Below, one piece after another: positions 37,091-49,300 of a stretch of DNA of 64,000 nucleotides; within the stretch, counting starts at the first letter, position 1; each line of letters starts with the position of its first letter. The DNA lies in assembly GCF_910592395.1 (NCBI RefSeq), contig NC_088312.1, positions 21,709,292 to 21,773,291 of the forward strand, written 5' to 3'. Below the pieces are notes generated by a model. The model did no database searches. It had not been told where the DNA came from and was given only the letters and a program-made list of their open reading frames with translations. Position numbers and translations under genes: made by a program. Origin of the DNA: Lineus longissimus (Eukaryota > Nemertea > Pilidiophora > Heteronemertea > Lineidae).

Positions 37091-40000
37091 ACGCTTGCCC
37101 TCACTTCCATCTATTCTTCACCTGTCAGCTTCCTCTGAAACCCTTTTCTCATTTTCTTACCGATAATGTCCGATCACACTTATGGTAAAGCACCTCCATT
37201 CACGTGCCTTTCACCAGCGTCATAAAAGTGAGCATAACATGAAGGCAGCAGCGCTAATGTGCCAAAAGCTATTCACTGATATCGCCCGTTAAAGAAACTG
37301 CTTAATATTCCTGGGGCAGCTTTTATCGATGTGACCATTAACTGTCGATCAGCTGATGTGATAAACTGTGGGATACATCAACATTATGCGATAGATGCTT
37401 GGTGTCAGTTTCGTTATCCTGATCGCATATAAATCTGTTTGATCTGACCTTTTTACGAAAGTCTCATCTGCTAGCGGCAGACAAGGTGGAGATAGTTATC
37501 CTGACCTTTAAGCAACGCCACATTATGACATGAACATCAACTTAAACTGATGAGTTCCTCAGCGAACGATTACGAGGAAAAGCTAAGTGGCGTCTTCTCA
37601 GGCTGTAGTCGACGTCTCAACGTTTGCAGAAGAGATTCAATGACCCAACTTGCACTGTTGACAAGTGGTGGGTTTTAGGTCGTCCTTTTTCAGATCATCA
37701 AGTCAGAAATGCAGTAATGAACTATAGGTGTTGTTTACGTTGGAGTGAAGCAGGCCTTAAACAAGATAGAGCTGGGATTTGGAAATGTCTTTTGGTTTGC
37801 ATCAATTGGGAAAGAGAACTACTGCATTTGTCTTCCACATAACTTCGCCGAGTAATAGGGTCGCTAGCCTCTGTTGCTTTCGACATCGCGGCTGGGGGGG
37901 ATGGCGATATAATCCAAGACCGACCCCATTAGTCGGCCATTTTGTATCGCCAGAACAGAGGTCTAACTTCGGGACAATAAAATAACAGAAGTCTGAAGTT
38001 TACTTTATGTAACACATTTCTGAACTTAAAGACGCTGTTAATGCTGTCAATTGAGATATTAGGACCGGAGACGAGCAGGGTAAAAAACGCAATTAAAAAT
38101 ATACTCTCCACATCCAATACGTCTTGGTACAAATTCGAATTGAAAAAACAACAACTTATATAGACTAGTTTTCACCATCACCCAGTAGCAGTTGACTGCA
38201 AATTGATTTGGTACATTATTCCCGCATCATTTAATTGTAGTATTATTTGAGCAGGACATTTCCATTAACTAACATAGCGCACTTAACATATTAAAACATC
38301 GATGCACTCTTAGAATACGATGAAATGTAAACACTTGTTGCATTTTCCGGCGAGTTATCGACATGAGATATTTTCAGCGAATAGAATTTCGTGCTTCTGG
38401 CAGTGTCTAGAAAACACTACTGCCTCCACAGAGCATAAAACGTAGTCCATTAGACGAGGAAGGATTATGCTTACTATTACTTCGTGGTCGGTTAGCGATG
38501 TTGATAATAGCTTCTGTGGAAGATGCTCAGACATGTCAGAGTGGAAAAGACAATGTTGGTATCCAAAAGGTCATCTCATTCAGATCGTTGCCAGTGGCAT
38601 TTATAGAGAACTTATACTAGTATTCCGGTTGTGATTTTCTTATGTCTAACAATGTGCTCAACCAGACCTATTAAAGAGACAGGAAGTCTTTAGATAAACT
38701 TTTATTTCAACAACTCGCGAAAATGCAATATGTGAAACATAAGACCTAGGAAAGAAGGGGGATGGAGACCCTTATTCCAAACCAGCGAACAGCATACTGT
38801 AGTGAATATTAGATTACCGCCAACGGGTGCAACCATCTTCGGAGTGAGGGGATTCTGCATAACGCATTCACTAAGAAGGGATAAACATTGATGTCCTAAT
38901 TCAGAAGGCTTATTTGTTTGATTCCCCGTCCATGTATTCCATGGGACACAGCTCAGTCACAATTTCTCCTACAGTTTACTACGACTTTCTCCAGGGCGTT
39001 CGAGGTCCCAGTAACTCTGCCCTGGACTCTGTGGATCCTTGCCATTTGCTCGTGGCTCCTGCATCTTTGGAAATATTAGCCCATTGTATTCATTTACTCT
39101 CCAAGTCACTTCTGTGGCTCACCAGAGGTCTATGCGTCATAATAGATGACCACTCAACCAGACTCTCGCGTAGCACGCTTCTCCTCAATCCTGCTGTCCT
39201 GTTGAGAGTCATGTTTCCAAGTTGGTTAGCTTTCCACTCACGTGCAGTCATTGGCAATATAGTTTCTTCAACTCCGCTGGTCTTCACGACATATGGCAAT
39301 CTTCTGGAAAAACTATTTGGTCTTTTATAGCTTTTCCCATGAGGTGGTTGCTGGTCCCATGGGGTGGTTCTCGAGATTAAGATATCAAATTTGATGTCGC
39401 AGATTCCTAATTCTTCTACTATGCGACCCCAGATGATCTACATTCATACACTATTTGAATTTCGATTTTCTTTCCTTTCCAAAGTTAAAACCACTACAAT
39501 GCGCTATTTTATCGCCCTGTGCCGATGTCGCGCTCAATAACTGAGACCGTCAATCAAGCTTGCTTGCTGGTGACGTAAGTCGCCATCCTGCTAAAAGAGT
39601 CAAACCAATCTACTTGCCAATCATCAATTATCAAACGGAAGCCAATTAGTGTGCTGTGTCAACTGCCAGGTACTTTGAAGAAACGTATAATCCCCAATAA
39701 CTCTGATTGGTTTCAATCAACCAATTTAAAAAGTTTGTTGTTGATGCATTTCATTTTATTCTCTAAGTCACGTTTTCCTTGCAACTTGATGCTTAATGCT
39801 TTCAGAAACTGACATGGAAAAGCAGTTTGTGGCTGCGTGATAAGAATCAGATTCGAGTGTGCGGTTGCATAGAGCATTGATTAAACCAGTACTTCTTCAT
39901 GTGCCAATTTTGCGAGATCATAAGGCAATTAACCTAACCATGCTAACTGACCCGATACGAGCTAATCGTTTCTAAAGTTCGAAAATGTTTCCAACTACCG

Positions 40001-41720
40001 GTATGTTTAGAAAATTCAATTTCTGACTTGGTGGAAATACCTTAATCTATTCCAGTGAATGAAAACACTTATGGTCTAGAGCCAGGTTGTCCTCGGCACA
40101 ACATTAGCAAATGAAAAAGTACGGCACATCTAACGTATTGATGCAATGAACATTACACAATAGCTATATTCAAGTTAATAAATGCGCATAGCCTCACCCT
40201 GCTCTTTGTATTTTCAAATAAGCTTAAAAATCATTGTGTAGGGTTGATGTTACAATAGAATGTCTCGCGAAAGCGTCCATATGAAATTGCCTGAAATTCA
40301 GGCGAATTGCGCGCAGAAGGAATTGTATCGCCACGCAAGCCCTTTATATTCTACGTGTCCAGAAGAATATTATTAATTTTGATAATTACCACTTTGCTGC
40401 TGAGTGAAAGATTATCAAAATTACAAAATTACAAAATTTCAAGATGAATTGTCTTCTTCTTTTTCTGCTATTACACTGACTGTGGTCTCTCCATCTTTCT
40501 ATCCTAGAGAGCAAAGCAAAGAGTAAAAAGAGTGGGGATAACCAAGGTACTGTGCCTTTAACACAATTATCTGCATGGTTGTTCTGATATTGGTTAGTTA
40601 GAAACATGCTACTGTCGCATTGACAATAGAAAACTTTGAAATATCGCTTTTTAGTGACTGCCATGCATTTTAAATGGCATGATGGTTTATATTGCTTTTG
40701 ACTAACACTTTTCATTATCGTATACTGTTTCTCTCTGCTTTCTTCTTAAATATCTCTTTACACTCTTACTAACGTTTACTAAGTTCCTAAAACATTTTAA
40801 GGAGCGTCCTTGTGGGACGAGAAGTTCACCATTTAAAATTTGACATGGTTGACCATTTGAACTTTGAATTCACCACCAGTGCCGTATAATCGTGAATGCA
40901 AAATATAATGTATAAAAGCCGCACTCACCGTAGCAATGGTTAATACGATTTTGTCAGTTTTAACCTCTCCTGTATAGAGGATTCGTCATTCAGAAACTTA
41001 CACGAGTGATGCGGCTAATGGCGTATCCACTTTTCAGTAAAGCGGTCATTCTCGGCAACACGAAATATACCGAACACTTCCGACAGCCTCTCGGAACTTC
41101 TCAATCGGTTCCGAGATGACGGCGGAGATAAAGTCATACGTCAAACGATAGAAACCTCTGTCAATATTATTCATGTGCGTGGGCATGCCAAATACTGAAC
41201 TTGTATCTAGCCGGACTCTGTGAATGTTCCTTTCAAAAGAACGAGTTGTCATCTTTTCAATTTTAATTTTAACTTTATAACTTTATTCTTGTAGTTGCTT
41301 GCTTGAAACGTTTGTCTTTTGTTTAGGGCATGGTTGACTATAACTGTCGCCTCATATTAGAGTTTATAGTCTGCTGATGATGTTGAGAAATGTTGCGTAT
41401 CGCTCTCATTTTGAAAGTATCTCAGTCTACAAATTTTATCAAACCTACCTCAAATTGATATTTACATGAAGCTCGATTCTTTATTGCATTATTGTATTAT
41501 CCCTGTATCAAGAGTTATGCTCCACGGTATTGTCTGATGATTCTTCATCTTCCTTGAAATAAGACAAAGAATTCTCAGTTCTGCATTGCACCAATTATTC
41601 GCGTATTCTTGATCCGAACATTTGTCTAAATGTAATGAAGATTTAAGATCAACAGGGTAACATATTAATTCTGATACCAGTTCATAATGTTACGTAATAA
41701 CATCCAACACTTTATTAACT
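37091..41720. other. Gene-poor tract
   Basis: Nothing recognisable. Open frames of 138 codons (plus, 38914-39330) and 109 codons (minus, 40386-40715) lack family resemblance. The first lies in a locally more GC-rich patch and has a 69-codon frame on the other strand, so an ancient coding remnant is possible but unproven. Confidence 0.4.
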
Positions 41721-41744
41721 TTTATTTATTTATTTATTTATTTA
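41721..41744 (-). repeat. (TAAA)n tail of LINE
   Basis: Tetranucleotide repeat tttatttatttatt on the plus strand, i.e. aaataaataaat at the 3' end of the minus-strand element. Such tails mark the end of many invertebrate LINEs. Confidence 0.7.
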
Positions 41745-41817
41745 AACTTTTCTATGCTCAACAAAAAATACATGTACATAAAACAAGCGGTAATGGAACA
41801 ACATCAGAGCATAGACT

Positions 41818-41860
41818 GGAAACCCATTAGGCGCAAAATTAGCCTCTTTAATGGGTTTCC
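41818..41860 (-). other. Perfect 12-bp hairpin in LINE 3' UTR
   Basis: ggaaacccatta (41818-41829) pairs exactly with taatgggtttcc (41849-41860) across a 19-nt loop. It lies about 75 bp upstream of the A-rich tail in the element's orientation. 3' stem-loops are recognised by the reverse transcriptase in several LINE and SINE families, so this may be the element's RT recognition site. Confidence 0.6.
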
Positions 41861-41920
41861 CTTGCCAGTTATTAGCACCAAAATAAAAATACAAGTATAA
41901 AAAAAAAACAAAAAAACAAA

Positions 41921-41946
41921 AAACACATTAACACATTAACACATTA
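41921..41946 (+). repeat. acacatta tandem repeat
   Basis: Three copies of acacatta, preceded by an A-rich tract at 41898-41920. This sits exactly where the LINE coding part meets its 3' UTR, so it may mark the deletion junction. Confidence 0.7.
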
Positions 41947-42279
41947 TTTGTTAATTATTGATATTATCAGAGAAAATATTGCCCTGAGAACACGAGTACT
42001 AGGAGGCCTATTCGACTTCTCAAGAGTTTCTCTAATTTTTTCCTGATTTATCCGACACAAGTCAGACATTTTCTGACTATTGACTCCTGACCGGGGTCTA
42101 CCATTTTCAACCCACATATGCCACCAAAACTTCTTTACATCACGTAACCGACTCAATTCATTACACCAATAAGACTTAGGCTCAAACACTTTCTTAATGA
42201 AACTTCTTTTAGGCGCAAAAGAGTGAAGAACTGTATTAAGGTATGAGAACCGATCATTAACATGCTTGGGCCTCAGCAC
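41944..42279 (-). pseudogene. LINE endonuclease-RT linker region
   Basis: A minus-strand frame of 111 codons. The first 60 residues hold the linker signature with FVKK-like FIKKVF, YWCNEL, FWWHMW and GRPRSG, which in CR1-like LINEs sits between endonuclease and reverse transcriptase. The last 45 residues (KMSDLCRINQEKIRETLEK onward) have a second, inverted counterpart at 43490-43570. The frame then stops, and RT motifs are absent. Confidence 0.7.
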
Positions 42280-42303
42280 GGTTTACGAAATTTTCAGCCT
42301 GCC

Positions 42304-43339
42304 TCAGCGTGAACCAACATCCGCACAATATGCTGCACGGCAAACACGATTGGCCCATTCGTACGAAGGAGACACGCGGGCATCTCTCACATCACGGCTA
42401 CTAGTACAAGGTGACTGCGATGACATACTTATCTTAAGGGTTGTTCTGATAGGAAGGTGGTCTCTCAAATTAGTGTCATCGAGACTAATAATCCTGCAGT
42501 CTAATATGTTACCTGCAGTCGCGCTGGACATCATAACATGATCAATCCTGTGTGAAACAGTTACGCTTAATACAGAAAAACGTCTAGTCAACCGGCTGCT
42601 GAAACAGGAAGTCAGCAACAATTAGGTCATTTGAGGTTAAGAAGTCATACAGAGCCTTAGAGAGTGGCGAGTAACCTTTATCTTTATACCAGAATCTCCC
42701 AATCTTCTCCCTCGGTAGCTGTGCGTTAAAATCACCACAGAGCAGGACCGGGGTACCATGCTGATCTATACAACTTTGCAGGTGATCTAGACATTCTATA
42801 AATTCTTAAAGACAGTTACTCGAATAGTATGGCATGTAAACATTCAAGATAACCTGGCGCACAGCACCACTATTGTCAGTCACAGTTACACCAATAAGCC
42901 GATCACAATCCATTTCAATAGAATGAAAATTCAGTTCTGCGTGACGCTTGCAAATAATTGCGACTCCCCCAAATGGGCGGCCCGAATACTGTGGATCTAA
43001 GTCAGACATTGCAGACTTTGTGAAAAATTGGTAAGTACCTATGTCGAGGTTTGGGTTTGCACCAGCAAGTATCATAGGAAGGCTTTGCAGTTCGTGTGGT
43101 CTTAGCCACGTTTCCGTGAGACATAAAACGTCACAGTCGCCTAACCTACGTGCGACATGAAAGGCATTCGATTTTAAGCCATGACAGTTATACGTCAGAG
43201 TCCCGGTGGAATCGGTCAGAGTCCCGTTGGTCCCAGTACTGCTGTGTATTGTCCCAGTGTCTCCCGGGATTGGTGGCACTAGCGTTCCACCGCTTGGACG
43301 GACGCGAGTGTCCCTGTGCCGCGCGCCAACCTTGACCAT
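42304..43339 (-). pseudogene. LINE endonuclease domain (broken)
   Basis: Endonuclease/exonuclease/phosphatase-fold domain that nicks target DNA during LINE insertion. In order: YNCHGLKSN (metal-binding Asn), CLTETWL (catalytic Glu), FGGVAIIC, LNVYMPYY, LLCGDFNAQLP (Asp and Asn), SHRIDHVM and LRDHLPI (terminal His). An in-frame TAA at about 42812-42808 interrupts the frame just after VYMPYYSSNCL; translation past it continues the domain without a gap. Near 42580-42610 a frameshift moves the last motifs to another frame. All catalytic motifs are still readable, so decay is moderate. Confidence 0.85.
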
Positions 43340-43489
43340 ACCTCGTCCTAATTAGTACTCCCATTTACGGTCATTCTGGGTGTTTGGTTCACACCTCATT
43401 AACCCCAATCAACTTAGGCCTATGATCTTTATTGCCCTATTTTTTGGCAGTCCCAGTATTTTCTACATGCTTTCTCGAAATTTGACTCT

Positions 43490-43570
43490 GAAAAGCAAGA
43501 AAAGTCGGACAATGTTGGACTTTTGTCGGATAAATCAGGAATAAGTTAGAGAAAAACATAAAAAGGTCGA
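43490..43570 (+). repeat. Inverted fragment of the LINE linker
   Basis: About 80 bp on the plus strand (gtcggacaatgttggact..gtcggataaatcaggaa..ttagagaaa) align with the minus strand of 42005-42090, roughly 75-80% identical. Translated, it gives MLDFCRINQE followed by a stop, the counterpart of MSDLCRINQE in the neighbouring LINE. A second copy of the same family therefore lies in the opposite direction, 5' of the endonuclease. Confidence 0.65.
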
Positions 43571-43689
43571 AAAAACCTCCCACTGGTGAAAGGGCACTGG
43601 GTTGCTGCAGTAAAGCGTGTGAAGCCAGACGTGGCTTCCGTCTTAGACTATCAAGAGAATGCAGTTTCGGATCTAATAATGGCAAATGG

Positions 43690-46172
43690 GAATTTATTAT
43701 CCTTCTCCCAATGCAATATTCGCTAATGAAGCAATATGCCTGGTGTTACCAAGGAGAAAACAAACAGTTTATGCTATGAACCTCGAAAAAATATAGCGAC
43801 TCTTTTTTGTATCCGGCAACAAATTATCTGGAGGCAACTATACTGTCACAGGATATTGATATAATGCCATCTTTAAAAAAACAGAATGGCTCGCAATATC
43901 TGCAAATGTCGCCATTTACTTGCCTGCAAAACTAATATAAGAATTTAAAATCTGATAAATATTACAAATATGCAATATACCAGTATGTTAGACTTGATGT
44001 TGTTTTCCAATGAATGTATCGAGTAAATGTAATCGCCAGAGGCAAGTTCTTTTGACACACATAAGTATTCTCTGATATTTCTAACCTAAATGGCGTAATG
44101 AATAACGCAATTAAACATCAAACGCGACAATCGGATTACATTTCCCCCTCAAGTTGCGGAACAAAGTAAAATTTGAAATGTAATCGCAAATCTTACTATT
44201 TTAATTACTTTAGTCGGAAAAGGAGGATGATCTTTCTGTTGGCCTATTAAAAACCAGGTCGAAGCGTTCATAATTTGAAAATGTGAACTTGCATTTGAGA
44301 TGTGTCAGTTAACAAATTACGTACCGAATATAAGTTTTTATCCCTCATGTGAATTACATGGCGTACATTTCGTCAGTCCACTGTTTGAATTAATTGTCTA
44401 CGGGATTATTTGGCACTGGGAATTGAAATCGACAGAAACAGGTGTCGAAATGTCTTGGATATGTCGTAACTGCCCCGTTAGCAGTTGCGTAAAACACTCT
44501 TCTATCCCGGTTTCCACCATTGCAATGATTGTAACAGATTCTTTCCAGCTGCTAGATCGTGGACGGATCCATTAACGGAAGCAACAGCTGCCATGTCTGC
44601 GTAATGGTTAGGTTCATTGGCCCCAGCAGGACAGATGAAGCGGGGGAGACATGCAATCACGGCGTATGATGTTGTCGTGTAAGCCATTCTACGCGATCAT
44701 AATACTTAAGAGCATTGCGTGTTTAATGGTCAAGCAGTTTTATCAAAGATTTTGTTTTGTAATGCCATAAAATGTGCATGTCAGAAATTTACATATACAT
44801 GTAGTTCTAAACTATCAGAAGTTGGCCCATTGGGGCGCCTTCCGGTTCTCGATGGGTATTTGGCAGACACATGTGGAGAAGTCATGTAGTCATTGTAGTG
44901 TCAGATGATCATAACGATATATCGAAACGATAGACTTAAATGCAAGCAAGTGTGCTTTGTAGATGAAATCAATATTAAAACTAAAATATAATGATTTATA
45001 CATGTACTGTACATGATAGATCTAAACTTAACGTTTAGCATTGGTTTATTCTTTTACGTTATTTGAATATACTTCAAATACTGCTAAAGGCTGGTTGAAC
45101 CATTAAGAGCTTCTAAACCCTTTGTCCAGAAAGTCGCACGGGAGGAATTTAAGTTAAAGCTCCACCTCCATATCTTGCTTCCACGGCTTCAGGCCAAAGG
45201 TCCAATAAAAGTGTCGATTACCTTTTCAAAATCAGTTTAAAGTTAGTGATGTACCTACCCCAGGCTTTAAATTTGTGCTGTCAAAGATTGAACTCGGGGT
45301 GCAACTGATATTTACTGATCTTTCAAGTAGTTCTGTGCCGTGGGCAGGCCATGTCAGGAGAGGTACGTATTCTCCGGACGAGGTGGGCAGATTAGACTTT
45401 TTGAAGAGAATCGTACTTAAAGAATGTTTCATCAGTTTCGAAAGCTACAGCGGGGGCCGGGTATTCTTTGGACACGCTGGTAAACTAGTAATTTCGCCAA
45501 ATATTGGGTTTAGGACGTGTATGTCGTTGAATTTGTGGCGTGGCTATCTATTTCATTGGGAAGGGAATGGAGATGAGAATATCCCAGTCATCGTCGATGA
45601 GTTACCATAAGGTCAAGTCCAGTCACATCCTTACGGTCTGATGTGCTGTCTGGGTTAACAGATAAAGAGCTAAAGATAATTTCGCCTTCTTTAATAGCCA
45701 AGGAGAAGGACCCTCCGTGCTTGCGAAAAGTACGTGCTGGGAATCCGCGTTTTATAACAGCCGGTTATACTCATGTCTATAGTATACTCATATTCGTTCG
45801 CTCTGTTGTGCTGGATATGGGTGAACAGATAAACAAGGCCATTTCGCCTTCCTTTTTCTACCGTGAGCAGGATCCTCGCTTCACTTTGCGGTGTGATGTT
45901 GCCCTCATCAAATTCCTACGAAGAACAAAGGCAATCGAAATCCTCGTTATGCTGCCGTCAACTTAGTTCTCAAATCATCCATTGCAAAGATGCCTATCTT
46001 AAAAAGACAACATCACTCGCAGGCGAAGATGCGCATGCTGCGGACGCCGTTCGAGGCACATTTCGCTCGTTAGCCATTCTCACGTAGTGTTTTTGCACTT
46101 CTGTAGAGAAACTTTGTCATGTCTGTCGATCTGAAAAGAGGATTCCCAGGCTTCGAAGCATTTTATCAGACC
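43690..46172. other. Gene-poor tract
   Basis: No exon or repeat that I can identify. Several 90-111-codon frames (for example plus 45275-45610) lack recognisable motifs. Confidence 0.4.
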
Positions 46173-46320
46173 GGGACCAAGTTGTTAAAAACAAATTTTT
46201 TCACTGACACTGGTGTTGAATTAACTTGGCGTTGAGTCTAACGGGCTTAACATAAAGAGATAACGCCAGGTTATTTTAACGCCAGCGTTAGTGACAGTAC
46301 TGCTTTCGACAACCGGGCCC
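46173..46320. mobile_element. MITE-like element with gggncc termini
   Basis: The left end gggaccaagttgttaaaaaca and the reverse complement of the right end gggcccggttgtcgaaagca form an imperfect inverted repeat of about 20 bp with one gap. The interior is rich in taacg/cgtta and contains aacgccagg..aacgccagcg. It is similar in organisation to 14987-15141. Non-coding. Confidence 0.5.
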
Positions 46321-49300
46321 TGATGTTGAACAAAATTAGGTCCTTGGAATATTTGTTCATGTTATCACAAGTTTCACTTGCATGAGTTTCGATCAGGATT
46401 ACAGAAATCGTTCATTTGTTTATGAAACATCGGTATGTGCAGCATCTTTCCAGTAAGCTTTATTACAAAGCTCAAGTGATGACCATGTAGCCAACACAAT
46501 ATCATACATTACAAGATTCAAATTCATAAACCATGCCGGCAAAGTTTCTATTTGATAACGAGATCTGCGTATGAAAACATTTGGTTGCAGTAAAAAATGA
46601 TCTCAGAGAATGTCGACTCCAAACGCGTTATAATGGCTTATAATTGTCCAATTATATCGTGTACGCCTACAAATGGAAAATTATCAAATTGGTTTGCTTA
46701 AAAAATATACAAGTTGAAAATTGGAAAAGTTGTTTTTGCTTTCTGACACCATTGAAATGTTTTCAGTCATGCCGTGGGAAGCATTGTTTGAAGCAGAAAT
46801 GAAAATCGTTTTTGCGCGAAATGAATTCACTTCGCCATCTGATTGGCTGATTTTTCATACCCGCATGTCCTCTGTTACCAATAAGCGAGGGAATAGGTTA
46901 TGAAGTTGATTGTTCTCAGTGTAGGGTTTTCACTTTTGCATATTGAGTATCGTGGGAAAGAATGGAATTTTATTTTGGCTGAGTACATGACTTGCAAAAC
47001 AAATGTTTTTGGCCATTTTGATTGGTTTGCAATCGCGACAATAATTTGCAATAAGTCGGACAGGGGAAACCAAACTGACAAACTGTATGTCGTCGTTGTC
47101 TTGCCGGTACAGATACCTTTAACGAAATTAAAAGGCTGGTTATAAATCATACTTCCCGCCCACACATTAACTCAAATTACCACCTCGCGCCTAAACGCAC
47201 TTTTCTGCCTCCTTGGAAAGAGCAGCAGGGGAAGTGAATTAATCAACCCCTTTGTCAATGTGATAGAAATAATGCAAGATATACGGTTGTGTTTCTTTCC
47301 GTCGAGAAAAGGCATCGTGAAGAATGGGCTCGGTCGAGGCATCATATTGGTGACAGGTGCCAGGAAATTGAAAATCTGATGAGGGCATCTTTTAACCTGA
47401 GAATAATCTTTTGTGCTTGAGAGGGAGAGATTTTCGGTGGGAGAATATTGAAAACATACTGATGGGTTGAAAGGATGAAGAAGTGCATGCGACCTTTAAA
47501 ACTATCTTTCATTCGACCTTTTTCAATGATATTTGGGGAGGAAAAAAACCGTTCATATCATGATCTCGAAATTCAATCATAATCCATCAAAATAAAAAAA
47601 AATTTTCTTAGGAAATTTTTGACATCCAGATAATTGCAAAGTGTGCGTAATTTTAGTCATATACTACGATACATTGATAGAAATCGCGATTTGCAATTAT
47701 ATATTTGTTTGTGAACAAGTCATTTAAATGTGAGTCATATTCATCTTCTCAATTTCAAATGAATAAAAAAGTGTACCTTTCATAAGTTAACTTTTCGATT
47801 TGATCATTTCTTTAATTTCTAATGAACAAGAGCACAGCTCCTTTGGTAACGTTTCGATTTGATCCACTCCCACATGTCATTCTCTCAACAATATCGTGTG
47901 ACCATCCTGCATATATCTTTCAACGGATGTCTCCGTTCCTTTTCTTTTCCGTACCATTTCCTATACATAATTGCCTTCATTGATCTATTTTAAGGTCCCT
48001 AAAGCATATCATCTAACAAGACTAATATAAGTTCTTTGCAACTTAACATTTGTCAGCCAAAAAAGATGAAACAGACGGAAATAAGCTATGATATTATATA
48101 ACCTTATGTCATTGTCTATTTTATATCGGGACTTTTAAAACAATGACAAATCATCGCCTTTGTATTCGAGTCCGTATCATGGTATAAATACGTCATCCTG
48201 GATGGGGTTTTAGAAGTCCGCGGTCTAACCTTAAAGTTTTGTAATGAATGAGTGCATTGTCTTGGCTACCGGTCTGAGCAAGGAGGGCAGAAGTTCGTTT
48301 CACTAGGCTTTCATACCCTTGGGTAATGCTGATTCGGCAAAAAAGTTCTCCTCGCGACTTACTCGGTGGGCTCTATTCTTAAATGAATAAACTGTTACAG
48401 AAGGTGTTGATGTTGGGTTGATCTGTTTCATGTACTGACATGCTTAAAGGAAACCACTACATGTATCAAGGAGTTAGCAACTAAACCCGCAACGAGTTCG
48501 TTTTGAGCATAGCAACATGCTCCGTCAGCACTTGTCGTCTTAGTTAAACCTCAAGAGAACCAGTCTGATTTCCCTGGTGCCTGTAATCTAGTTTCAAAGG
48601 TTTCTCTAATGATTGTTAACAATGGCTGAATTCTAATGAGCAAAAAGGATCGAATGTGGATTATGACGTACCCATTTGAGCCATCTCCTTTGAGAAAACC
48701 TCCGACGTTCCTTGCATTCTTAAGAAAAACACTGCTTCAATCGAGTACAATTGATTTAAAAGGAAAAAGCGTCAAAGGAAGAGATTCGAATTCTGCCTAT
48801 TCAAAATTTACCTAGAATGGAAGAAATCGGTTGTAAATTATCATTCTCTTTTGTGGTTTCTTGGCAATGCAAGGAACAGTTATTAGTGTGTAATTATTTG
48901 TGGCTAGGAAGCGTCTGCTTCTTTCGGACGTGCATTAATTGTGTGCAACTCCTGGTCTGTGCCATGTACTGAATACTGTGTACTGTATAACCCTTAATAA
49001 GTACAGTAGTTAATATATAATCATAATTTAGTAATTGAAATGACTTTGACATCTCAACCAAAAATGGGCGCTTATGAGATGATGCGATCCCCTGGGTTCA
49101 GAATTCTCAAAAGGGAATCATGTCCAAAAGACTCTTGAGTTTAATCGAGTTAAAATTGATAGTAATTGCATTGCAGTGGTTACAAAATCCTGTAAAACAC
49201 CATGCAACAGTGTCTCATAGCAGATACCTCTATTCAGATATACACCGCAATAAGTTCACTAGACAACATCATTACAATGATTTGCCTTTTCAGCAAACAC

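Larger units (their letters stand above)
41721..43339 (-). mobile_element. Dead APE-type LINE lacking its reverse transcriptase
   Basis: Minus-strand non-LTR element remnant. From 5' to 3' it keeps the apurinic-like endonuclease domain (43339-42304), the conserved linker after it (42279-41944), then jumps directly to a 3' UTR and a (TAAA)n tail at 41744-41721. The reverse transcriptase that should follow the linker, normally more than 1.5 kb, is missing, so an internal deletion or recombination occurred near 41944. The linker motif (YWCNELSRLRDVKKFWWHMWVENGRPRSG) resembles CR1-like elements of marine invertebrates. The coding part has a nonsense codon and frameshifts. Confidence 0.82.

Noticed and set aside
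38914-39330. 138-codon plus frame and its 69-codon antisense as a transposon relic
   Set aside because: The region is slightly more GC-rich, but no transposase, polymerase or gag motif could be read on either strand.
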